Source: a bacterium | GTDB taxonomy: Bacteria > Babelota > Babeliae > Babelales > Chromulinivoraceae | Assembly: GCA_947377595.1 (NCBI GenBank) | Contig: CANCGK010000038.1 | Coordinates: forward strand, 1-8,253 | Reading direction: 5' to 3' | Length of the DNA stretch: 8,253 nucleotides | Part shown: in pieces, positions 1 through 6,384 of the stretch | Layout: every line of letters begins with the position of its first letter | Numbering within the stretch: the first letter of the stretch is position 1 | Notes under the pieces: generated by a model | Database searches by the model: none | What the model was told of the DNA's origin: nothing | Seen by the model: the letters and a program-made list of their open reading frames with translations, nothing else | Position numbers and translations under genes: made by a program

Positions 1-1
1 C

Positions 2-451
2 ACTTACACTATGGTTGCTATATTTCAGGAACCAGGCAACAGAGCTCTATCAGCTGAAGCCACCAATCTATTGCAAGCTCTTAGTGAACAATTTGTCACA
101 AAAAAGATTATTCAACCAGCAATTTTTGAGGGAGATGCTCTACAAAACATGCGAGCTGCAGATCCTGCTGCTGAGCGCGTCTTAAAGGAAACTGAAGCTT
201 ATACATCGCAAGCAGCTGATAAAGCTATTGAAATGGTTGTAGCTACGTATAATAAAAATACAAAAGAGATAACGACATACACAATAAAATTACTGACCGA
301 TAATTCACGTACCATCACTCGCTTATCTTATCCGATACGTGATTCAGAAGTGATTTCCAATCGTACTGTTACAATGCCAAAAAATATGACGAATATAAAT
401 GTTGAAAGCTTACAGGGTCTTTTTAAACGAGAAGAATCCCCAAGCAATTAA
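2..451 (+). CDS. Unrecognised protein, C-terminal part (gene begins before the window)
   Basis: The reading frame is open from base 2 to the TAA at 449-451, giving about 149 residues. The first ATG is at 11, but the codons before it (Thr-Tyr-Thr) are also open and only ten bases precede it, so no ribosome binding site can be judged. I therefore treat this as the 3' end of a longer gene. The visible protein is soluble-looking with no membrane segment. A helical, Ala/Glu-rich first half (about residues 10-75 from the ATG) is followed by a Thr/Ile-rich half that looks like beta strands, then a charged tail ending in KREESPSN. No known family motif was recognised and no function is offered. It runs the same way as lon, 181 nt upstream, with only a weak hairpin between, so some read-through into lon is possible. 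A true start at 11 (146 residues) cannot be excluded. Confidence 0.6.
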   Translation, partial: TYTMVAIFQEPGNRALSAEATNLLQALSEQFVTKKIIQPAIFEGDALQNMRAADPAAERVLKETEAYTSQAADKAIEMVVATYNKNTKEITTYTIKLLTDNSRTITRLSYPIRDSEVISNRTVTMPKNMTNINVESLQGLFKREESPSN

Positions 452-525
452 CCTAAGAGAAAGAATCAATCAACTCCATCAAAAGATGATAACTAAAAGA
501 TAGGGCAACAAGCACACTTCACGAT

Positions 526-550
526 AATATTGATGCAATATATTGTTTTT
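526..550 (+). terminator. Weak AT-rich hairpin, possible terminator of the upstream gene
   Basis: ATATTG at 527-532 pairs with CAATAT at 536-541 around a 3-nt loop. CAATATATTG at 536-545 is also a perfect palindrome. A run of five T follows at 546-550. The stem contains only one G-C pair, so it would be unstable and termination would be leaky. It is far weaker than the hairpins at 3000-3032 and 4541-4583. Confidence 0.2.
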
Positions 551-576
551 CAAGATTAAGCTCCTTAAGCTATGAT
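548..576 (+). promoter_or_regulatory. Candidate promoter of lon
   Basis: TATGAT at 571-576 matches the bacterial -10 consensus at five of six positions and lies 56 nt before the lon start codon. With a 17-nt spacer the -35 hexamer would be TTTCAA (548-553), a poor match, so the promoter may be weak, activator-dependent or misassigned. A 7-bp direct repeat (556-571) fills most of the spacer and touches the -10 box. Confidence 0.35.
556..571 (+). repeat. Direct repeat TTAAGCT-CC-TTAAGCT in the lon leader
   Basis: TTAAGCT at 556-562 is repeated exactly at 565-571, two bases apart, so the copies are offset by 9 bp. The repeat sits in the spacer of the candidate lon promoter, where a regulator could bind. 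It resembles neither the CIRCE inverted repeat nor the CtsR heptamer of known heat-shock regulons. The repeat is a fact of the sequence; an operator role is inference. Confidence 0.4.
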
Positions 577-616
577 AAATTGCAACGATAAAATTGAAGG
601 TTTTTTCCAAAAACTA

Positions 617-627
617 AGGGGGAGGGG
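617..627 (+). promoter_or_regulatory. Purine-rich ribosome binding site of lon
   Basis: The run AGGGGGAGGGG contains a GGAGG core at 621-625, seven bases before the ATG at 633. It fixes the lon start there rather than at the second ATG at 672, which has no comparable site. The G-run is conspicuous in such AT-rich DNA. Confidence 0.75.
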
Positions 628-632
628 TAGAA

Positions 633-2978
633 ATGGAAACAAATATCAAAAACAATGCAGTCAAAGAGATTATGTCTCAAGTAATACCTATAGTTCCAGC
701 TGTAGATGTCATTGTTTTTCCACACATGATCGTACCTTTGCTGGTCGTCGATGAACGCATCATTCAAGGTATTAATTTTGCGCTTAATGGCCAAAAAATG
801 GTATTGCTACTTTCTGCAAAAAGTTATGACGAAGAGAATTCTCAAGAAATCGAAACTGAAAATTTATACAAAATCGGTACCGTTGCATCCATTATGCGGG
901 TGATTAATGTACCAGAAGGCGGAGTTAAAATTTTGATTCAAGGAATCTGCAGAGCAGCTGTTCAAACGATTCAAAACGATGATGGAATTTTAGCAGCTCA
1001 TATTAAATCAGTCGATTTTGATAATCAAGCAGATGAAGAAACTACAGCTTTAGTCAAAAATATTAAAGAAATATCTGGACAACTTTCTATGACAAGCCAA
1101 TCATTTAGTCCAGATTTTCATACCATTTTAACTAAAATGCAAAATCCAGAAAAAATTGCTGAATTTATTTTGTCTCATCTTGATCTAGAAACGACAAAAG
1201 CGCAAGAATTACTCGAACAAACAAATTTAAATAACTTGCTTGAAGGTATTTATCAAGAACTGCATAAAGAAATCTCAGTTGCACAAGTCCAAGAGCGCAT
1301 CAGAAATCATACTCGTGATGCAATCAATAAAAGTCAAAATGAGTTTTATTTGCGCGAGCAATTGAAATCGATTAAAAAAGAGCTGGGCGAAGGAGACGAA
1401 GATCTTGATACTTTGCGCAGTGAATTAGAGTCAAAGCCATTACCAGAAAAAATTAAAGCTGAAATGAAAAAACAGCTGAGCAAGCTAGAACGGATTTCAC
1501 CAGATTCTATGGAGGCTTCGGTAACGAGATCTCATATTGAATGGGTATTATCATTGCCATGGGGTATTTCGACAACTGATAATCTTGATATCACTCATGC
1601 TAAAAACGTGCTTGATGAAGATCATCATGGCCTTGCAGATATTAAAGAGCGAATTTTAGATTTTATATCAATTAAAAATTTAAAACAAAATGGACCAAGC
1701 CCTATTTTATGTTTTACTGGTGCTCCAGGAGTTGGTAAAACCTCTCTAGGAAAATCTATTGCTCGAGCTCTTGGCAGAAAGTTTCATAGAATTTCTCTTG
1801 GTGGCGTTAAAGACGAATCAGAAATTCGTGGTCATCGCAGAACTTATGTTGGCGCTATGCCAGGCAGATTTATTCAGGCAATGAAAAAAGCTAATTCTAT
1901 GAACCCTGTGATTTTAATTGATGAGTTAGATAAATTAGGTTCAGATTTTCGAGGAGATCCATCAGCAGCAATGCTCGAGGTTTTAGATCCACAACAAAAT
2001 ACTGATTTTTATGATAACTATTTAGGCGTGCCTTTTGATTTATCAAATGTACTGTTTATTGCAACATCAAACGACATTAGCTCTATTTCTGCACCATTGC
2101 GAGACCGTATGGAAATTATTGATCTATCAGGATATACAACTGCAGAAAAGGTTGCGATTGCAAAAAATCATTTAGTCCATCAAGCGATTATAGAATCTGG
2201 ACTTGAACAAAAAAACTTTTTGTTAACTGATGAAGTTATAGAAATGATCATAACTGGGTACACTCGTGAATCTGGTGTTCGAAATTTAGCACAACAGATT
2301 AAAAAGTTATGCTCAAAAGCAGCTCGATCATTTGTAGAAAAGCAACAAACGATCATTATTACCCCAGAAAATCTTGAGGATCATTTAGGTCCTAAACGAT
2401 TCATGGATGAATTAGTCCATGCTAAAAACATGGTTGGTATTACAAATGGCTTAGCTTGGACATCTTTTGGTGGAGAAGTGTTAAAAATTGAAGCTGTCCT
2501 AATGCCAGGATCAGGCAAATTAATTTTAACTGGTCAGCTAGGCGACGTCATGAAAGAATCTGCACAAGCAGCATTAAGCTATGCAAGAGCTCATGCGCAA
2601 GAATTTGCAATTAATGATGAAAAATTTACCAAATTTGATTTACATATCCACGTTCCTGCAGGTGCTGTTCCAAAAGATGGCCCTTCTGCTGGCATTACAA
2701 TGCTAACATCAATTTTATCAGCTCTAACAAATCGTATGATTGATGCATCATTTGCTATGACTGGTGAATTAAATTTACGTGGAGATGTCATGCCAATTGG
2801 TGGTATTAAAGAAAAGCTGCTTGCAGCAAAACGCAATCGCATGACTTCGATTATTTTGCCAGAACAAAATAAAAATGAATTACCTAATCTTAAAGATTTC
2901 ATGCATGATATCAATGTCATCTGGGTAAGCCATGCAAATGAAGTTATGGAAAAAGTATTATTGCCATTAAGCGCATAG
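633..2978 (+). CDS. lon: ATP-dependent Lon protease (LonA type)
   Basis: This is the cytoplasmic hexameric AAA+ serine protease that degrades misfolded and short-lived regulatory proteins. The 781 residues are close to the 784 of E. coli Lon. In order they show the LON N-terminal substrate domain (from about residue 17, with VFPHMIVPL), a charged helical linker (about 205-310), the AAA+ module and the protease domain (about 590-781). Walker A is GAPGVGKTS at 363-371 with K369, and Walker B is VILIDE at 426-431. A sensor-1-like ATSND follows. The catalytic Ser685 lies in KDGPSAG and the catalytic Lys726 in GGIKEK, so the Ser-Lys dyad is intact. The second Walker A residue is Ala where many Lons have Pro, a tolerated change. 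The start is chosen from the strong ribosome binding site; M14 is a less likely alternative. The gene appears monocistronic, with a strong terminator 21 nt after the stop. The direct repeat in the leader may be regulatory. Confidence 0.98.
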   Translation: METNIKNNAVKEIMSQVIPIVPAVDVIVFPHMIVPLLVVDERIIQGINFALNGQKMVLLLSAKSYDEENSQEIETENLYKIGTVASIMRVINVPEGGVKILIQGICRAAVQTIQNDDGILAAHIKSVDFDNQADEETTALVKNIKEISGQLSMTSQSFSPDFHTILTKMQNPEKIAEFILSHLDLETTKAQELLEQTNLNNLLEGIYQELHKEISVAQVQERIRNHTRDAINKSQNEFYLREQLKSIKKELGEGDEDLDTLRSELESKPLPEKIKAEMKKQLSKLERISPDSMEASVTRSHIEWVLSLPWGISTTDNLDITHAKNVLDEDHHGLADIKERILDFISIKNLKQNGPSPILCFTGAPGVGKTSLGKSIARALGRKFHRISLGGVKDESEIRGHRRTYVGAMPGRFIQAMKKANSMNPVILIDELDKLGSDFRGDPSAAMLEVLDPQQNTDFYDNYLGVPFDLSNVLFIATSNDISSISAPLRDRMEIIDLSGYTTAEKVAIAKNHLVHQAIIESGLEQKNFLLTDEVIEMIITGYTRESGVRNLAQQIKKLCSKAARSFVEKQQTIIITPENLEDHLGPKRFMDELVHAKNMVGITNGLAWTSFGGEVLKIEAVLMPGSGKLILTGQLGDVMKESAQAALSYARAHAQEFAINDEKFTKFDLHIHVPAGAVPKDGPSAGITMLTSILSALTNRMIDASFAMTGELNLRGDVMPIGGIKEKLLAAKRNRMTSIILPEQNKNELPNLKDFMHDINVIWVSHANEVMEKVLLPLSA

Positions 2979-2999
2979 CATATAATTCTTTATTCGTTT

Positions 3000-3032
3000 A
3001 CAGGGAAAGGGTCACACCTTTCCCTGTTTTTT
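3000..3032 (+). terminator. Rho-independent terminator of lon
   Basis: ACAGGGAAAGG at 3000-3010 pairs perfectly with CCTTTCCCTGT at 3017-3027 around a six-base loop. The stem runs directly into six T at 3027-3032. It begins 21 nt after the lon stop codon, which separates lon from the following unit. Confidence 0.93.
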
Positions 3033-3116
3033 CATATTAATTTTCTATATGAAACATCTAAAACATAGAACCAATCAACATTCCTACAAAAAACTCCATT
3101 ATTTTTATCATTTTTC

Positions 3117-3146
3117 TTGAATTTGCCATAAAAAATAATTTACAAT
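3117..3146 (+). promoter_or_regulatory. Sigma70-type promoter of the 69-residue/356-residue gene pair
   Basis: TTGAAT at 3117-3122 and TACAAT at 3141-3146 are separated by 18 bp. The -10 box matches TATAAT at five of six positions and the -35 starts with the key TTGA. Transcription would begin near 3153, giving a leader of about 40 nt before the ATG at 3193. It lies downstream of the lon terminator, so the pair should be transcribed independently of lon. Confidence 0.65.
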
Positions 3147-3192
3147 AGTTTCAGATAGAAAATACTATAAGTAAATAGGAAAAGGAGTTACT

Positions 3193-3402
3193 ATGTCAAA
3201 GTCATCAAAATCATGTAGTTATACAGGCCATATGAAAACTATGAATCGCGTTAATGAAGCAAAAATTAATTACAGTGTTAACTCATCACAATCTCATCAA
3301 GCGCATCCACAGATCGAACAAAAGCACATGAAACATAGAACTGATTATCCTGAAGTTGCAGCAGAAATGAGAGCTCAAGCTCAATGTGGTTGCAAAAAAT
3401 AA
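3193..3402 (+). CDS. Small Cys/His-containing protein of unknown function
   Basis: The gene encodes 69 residues after a good ribosome binding site (AAAGGAG, 3181-3187, five bases before the ATG) and a good promoter, so it is probably a real gene despite its size. I do not recognise the family. The protein is hydrophilic and basic, with a Ser/Lys-rich start and no signal peptide or membrane segment. It has three cysteines, C8 and a C-terminal CGC (C65, C67) followed by KK, and histidines at 13, 35, 38, 45 and 48. Paired cysteines with clustered histidines would suit metal binding or a disulfide, but that is inference. No terminator lies in the 43 nt before the next gene, so the two are probably co-transcribed. 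Codon use resembles its neighbours. Confidence 0.75.
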   Translation: MSKSSKSCSYTGHMKTMNRVNEAKINYSVNSSQSHQAHPQIEQKHMKHRTDYPEVAAEMRAQAQCGCKK

Positions 3403-3445
3403 ATAAAAATAATTTTGCATACTTACATAAAAAAAGGAGTTTAAA

Positions 3446-4516
3446 ATGAAAAATTTACAAACAATATTAGCTAGTATTTTTGTTACAATAAGTTTAACAG
3501 AAATGACACATCCTATTATCTTAACAGGACCAGCACGCAGAAATGCTCATAGACAAGAACGAGAAAATCAACAAGAACAACAATATGAATTGCATAAACA
3601 AGAAGGCAAAGAACCAGATAATTTTGATGACAATGATGAGTCCGTTGAAGTTCAATCTTTAGATGATGAAAATTATGCTGATGATGCCGTAGTTCAAATT
3701 CAAAGTTTAGGAGATGGTTCCATTGGATCGCAATTAACTCCAGAACAAAAAGAGTTTATCAAAGGAAAGTTGCTTGAAAAACGCGGCCAAAAAAATGATA
3801 CAAGCGATGTTACAACCCAGTCCATTTCTGAACAAGCAGAAAATAGTGATGAATCAAATAATATGGCACAACCATCTGCTGATTCGTTAAATGTAGAACA
3901 TAATCAATCTCAAGAAGTACCTGCTCCTACGCAAGCACAGATGCCTCATGGATTAGATATCAATGATACATTATTAAAAAATGCACCCACATCAACAGAA
4001 AATGATCATCAACCAGATAATGTTGTCGAAGAACATTTAGATCAAGCAGTTCAAGCATCTTCAAACCTTGTTCATGCTGTAGAACAAGATCAACAAGAAC
4101 ATAATGTGCTGCAAGAAAATAATGTAACGCATGAAATTGTTCCTCATGAAATTCAATCAACTTCTGTTATCGTTGATCAACATCTTGAACAAGAACATGC
4201 TGCCGATCATATGCAACCTACATTATATGTTGCTCCAGCTCATGAATTACATGAACATATTGAAAATGTAGAACAACATCATATACCAGCTCCATTAGCA
4301 ACAGAACAAAAAATGAATGATCTTGAGTTGCCAGCACAAGCACAAGTTGCACCAATTGCTCCAGCAATAACTGAACATAATAATTCTACTCCTGTAGAAA
4401 CTATAAAAATTGTTAAAGTATATCCAGTTTACGAAGCTGTAGTTGCAGGTATTGCTCATATTAAATCAGCTGCATTTGATATGATACAATATATATACAG
4501 CTTGATGGGTAAATAA
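3446..4516 (+). CDS. Gln/His/Glu-rich low-complexity protein, probably exported, unknown function
   Basis: The gene encodes 356 residues; the start is fixed by AAAAAGGAG seven bases before the ATG at 3446. The N-terminus (MKNLQTILASIFVTISL) has a lysine and then a hydrophobic stretch, like a signal peptide or membrane anchor, although no clear Ala-x-Ala cleavage site is seen. The rest is hydrophilic, probably disordered, and rich in Gln, Glu, Asn and His. It has 21 histidines, most in the second half (for example DQHLEQEHAADH and LHEHIENVEQHH), and no Cys or Trp. A short acidic motif occurs twice, as VQSLDD and IQSLGD, around residues 68-92. A Pro/Ala-rich stretch leads to a C-terminal segment that looks amphipathic or membrane-active (VVAGIAHIKSAAFDMIQYIYSLMGK region). 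No enzyme motif is visible. It probably shares a transcript with the 69-residue gene and ends at a strong terminator. Surface, envelope or metal-binding roles are guesses. Confidence 0.85.
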   Translation: MKNLQTILASIFVTISLTEMTHPIILTGPARRNAHRQERENQQEQQYELHKQEGKEPDNFDDNDESVEVQSLDDENYADDAVVQIQSLGDGSIGSQLTPEQKEFIKGKLLEKRGQKNDTSDVTTQSISEQAENSDESNNMAQPSADSLNVEHNQSQEVPAPTQAQMPHGLDINDTLLKNAPTSTENDHQPDNVVEEHLDQAVQASSNLVHAVEQDQQEHNVLQENNVTHEIVPHEIQSTSVIVDQHLEQEHAADHMQPTLYVAPAHELHEHIENVEQHHIPAPLATEQKMNDLELPAQAQVAPIAPAITEHNNSTPVETIKIVKVYPVYEAVVAGIAHIKSAAFDMIQYIYSLMGK

Positions 4517-4540
4517 ACTCCTTATATCAAGGCCTCAATT

Positions 4541-4583
4541 TATAGAGTATGAGCATTAAAATTGTTCATACTCTATATTTTTT
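4541..4583 (+). terminator. Strong rho-independent terminator after the unknown gene pair
   Basis: Bases 4541-4555 pair with 4563-4577 through 15 pairs, including one G-U, around a seven-base AT-rich loop. Six T follow at 4578-4583. It starts 24 nt after the stop of the 356-residue gene and isolates that unit from atpD. Confidence 0.93.
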
Positions 4584-4618
4584 GTACAATTTTAATCTAT
4601 TGAAGAATGCAAGAAATC

Positions 4619-4647
4619 TTTACAAACAAAACTATTTTAAGTAGCTT
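4619..4647 (+). promoter_or_regulatory. Candidate promoter of the atpD operon
   Basis: A promoter is expected here because a strong terminator precedes and no gene lies between. TTTACA at 4619-4624 is a good -35 match (five of six). At 17-bp spacing the -10 would be TAGCTT (4642-4647), a weak match. TTAAAT at 4646-4651 is an alternative but is too far away. The exact position is uncertain. Confidence 0.35.
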
Positions 4648-4687
4648 AAATACAGGTGCAATTTAATCGTTAAAAGGAATTTCGACA

Positions 4688-6148
4688 ATGCCTGAAACTT
4701 CATCAAAAACATCAAGAGATCTACTTACATCTGGACGTATCGTTAAAATTAGCGGAACAATTCTTGATATAAAATTTCCACAAAATAAAGCTCCAAAAAT
4801 TCACAACGAATTGATTATAGAAATTCCAGCAACCGACTCAACTGAAAAGAAAGTTGCTCGATTAGAAGTTGCTCTACAACTTGGTGATGACATTATTCGA
4901 GCAATCGCTATCGAAAATGTATATGGTATTAGCCGTAATTTACCTGTTTATGATACAGGTGCACCAATTTCTACACCTGTTGGCCCAGAAGTTTTAGGAC
5001 GTATGTTTAACGTCTTAGGCGATCCTATTGATGGATTAGAAGCGGTTAAAACAGAAATGCGATGGTCAATACATCGTGATGCTCCATCATTTATTGAACA
5101 AAAAATAGAAAATGAAATTCAAGAAACTGGTATTAAAGTAATTGATCTTCTTTGCCCTTTTATGAAAGGCTCTAAAGTTGGTCTTTTTGGTGGTGCTGGT
5201 GTTGGTAAAACTACGTTAGTAACAGAATTGATTCGTAATATTGCCAAAGAGCATAAAGGCGTATCGGTATTTGTTGGTATTGGTGAACGCAGCCGAGAAG
5301 GTAATGAATTATGGCTCGAAATGAAAAATACTGGTGTTTTAAGTAAAACAGCTTTAGTTTTTGGTCAGATGGGCGAATTACCAGGAGCTCGTTTACGCGT
5401 AGGAATGACCGGTTTGACGATGGCAGAATATTTTAGAGATGTTGAAAAAAAAGATGTTCTTTTATTTATCGACAATATTTTTAGATTTGTACAAGCAGGC
5501 GCTGAAGTTTCATCACTGCTTGAACGTATTCCCTCTGCTGTTGGTTATCAACCGACCTTAGCATCAGAAATGGGTGCATTTCAAGAAAGAATCACCAATA
5601 CAATTAATGGATCAATCACTTCGATTCAAGCAGTATATGTTCCTGCTGATGATATTACAGATCCGGCTCCTGCAACAACATTTATGCATCTTGACGCCAA
5701 TGCTGTACTTTCTCGAAAATTAGTAGAATTAGGACTTTACCCTGCAATCGATCCATTAGAATCAAACTCCAAAGGTTTATCGCCATTAGTTATTGGACAA
5801 AGACACTATACGATTGCACATAAAGTTCAAAATATTTTACAAAGATACAAAGAATTACAAGATATCATTGCAGTACTTGGTATCGATGAACTATCTGATG
5901 AAGATAAAATTGTTGTAAAACGAGCAAAACGAATTCAAAAGTTCTTAACACAACCTTTTTATACAGCAGAGTTTGCAACAGGTATGCAAGGTCGTTATGT
6001 ACCGATCAAAGAGACTTTAGATGACTTTGAACGTTTGCTTAAAGGTGATTTTGATACATTGCCAGAGCAAGCATTTTATATGGTTGGTAACTTACAAGAA
6101 GCACTTGAAAAAGCAGAAAGATTACACAATGAAGTTCAGCGTCATTAG
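4688..6148 (+). CDS. atpD: F-type ATP synthase F1 subunit beta
   Basis: This is the catalytic subunit of F1, which makes or hydrolyses ATP at the membrane in an alpha3-beta3 ring. An N-terminal beta-barrel (GRIVKISGTILDIKF, from about residue 16) leads to the nucleotide-binding domain. Walker A is GGAGVGKTT at 168-176 (K174). Catalytic Glu200 and Arg201 lie in GERSREGN, followed by E211 and then DNIFRF at 262-267. The ATP synthase signature PAIDPLESNS is at 352-361 and DELSDEDK starts at 400; LPEQAFYMVG lies near the end. At 486 residues it is longer than E. coli beta (460), with an extra N-terminal segment of about a dozen residues and small insertions. Two usually invariant motifs are altered: GELPGAR (229-235) instead of NEPPG-R, and LLERIP (277-282) instead of LLGRMP. 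The catalytic residues are intact, so I expect an active subunit. A modest AAAAGGA lies nine bases before the ATG. No alpha, gamma, delta or Fo gene is in the window. Confidence 0.96.
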   Translation: MPETSSKTSRDLLTSGRIVKISGTILDIKFPQNKAPKIHNELIIEIPATDSTEKKVARLEVALQLGDDIIRAIAIENVYGISRNLPVYDTGAPISTPVGPEVLGRMFNVLGDPIDGLEAVKTEMRWSIHRDAPSFIEQKIENEIQETGIKVIDLLCPFMKGSKVGLFGGAGVGKTTLVTELIRNIAKEHKGVSVFVGIGERSREGNELWLEMKNTGVLSKTALVFGQMGELPGARLRVGMTGLTMAEYFRDVEKKDVLLFIDNIFRFVQAGAEVSSLLERIPSAVGYQPTLASEMGAFQERITNTINGSITSIQAVYVPADDITDPAPATTFMHLDANAVLSRKLVELGLYPAIDPLESNSKGLSPLVIGQRHYTIAHKVQNILQRYKELQDIIAVLGIDELSDEDKIVVKRAKRIQKFLTQPFYTAEFATGMQGRYVPIKETLDDFERLLKGDFDTLPEQAFYMVGNLQEALEKAERLHNEVQRH

Positions 6149-6374
6149 TCCTCATGCTCTTGTACATCATGCAATTGTATGGCTGGAGATTACAACAGTC
6201 GCAGGCAATATGGTAATTCAAGAAAATCATGCTCCAATGATTGCAGAAATTGAACCCAATTCTGAAGTTTTATTAATGCAACCCAACGGAAAACAAATTG
6301 CTTTAATTGTAGTACAAGGCTTTATTCATATAAAACGTAATGATATTAAATTAATCATAACACAAGAAGCGTAA
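6129..6374 (+). CDS. atpC: F-type ATP synthase epsilon subunit, short form (beta-sandwich domain only)
   Basis: Epsilon sits on the central stalk next to gamma and couples F1 rotation to the c-ring. The 81 residues match the N-terminal beta-sandwich of the family: an opening strand and turn (MKFSVISPHALVHH), the conserved HAP motif at 34-36 followed by a hydrophobic residue, and the QGFIHIKRNDIKLI strands near the end. E. coli epsilon has 139 residues; here the whole C-terminal helical hairpin, which in many bacteria inhibits ATP hydrolysis, is absent and the frame simply stops. The start at 6129 lies inside atpD, overlapping it by 20 nt in another frame, with only a weak AGAAAG upstream. Translation is therefore probably coupled to atpD. 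The frame is open back to an ATG at 6021, but that would add 36 unrelated residues shadowing atpD. The small size and the overlap make this gene easy to miss. Confidence 0.88.
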   Translation: MKFSVISPHALVHHAIVWLEITTVAGNMVIQENHAPMIAEIEPNSEVLLMQPNGKQIALIVVQGFIHIKRNDIKLIITQEA

Positions 6375-6384
6375 GTAATAACCT

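Noticed and set aside
572..754. 60-codon + strand open frame overlapping the lon start
   Set aside because: It overlaps the strong lon frame, has no ribosome binding site, and its product is low-quality Ser/Cys/Arg-rich sequence.
2591..2920. 109-codon - strand open frame inside lon
   Set aside because: It lies wholly antisense to the conserved Lon protease domain and is best explained as a shadow of that frame.
3960..4160. 66-codon - strand open frame inside the Gln/His-rich gene
   Set aside because: Its His/Leu-rich product is the expected antisense reading of CAA/CAT/GAA-rich low-complexity coding sequence.
6021..6128. Upstream extension of atpC to the ATG at 6021
   Set aside because: It would add 36 residues read out of frame through conserved AtpD sequence; epsilon homology begins at the ATG at 6129.
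6039..6230. 63-codon - strand open frame across the atpD-atpC junction
   Set aside because: It is antisense to two recognised genes, with no ribosome binding site or family likeness.
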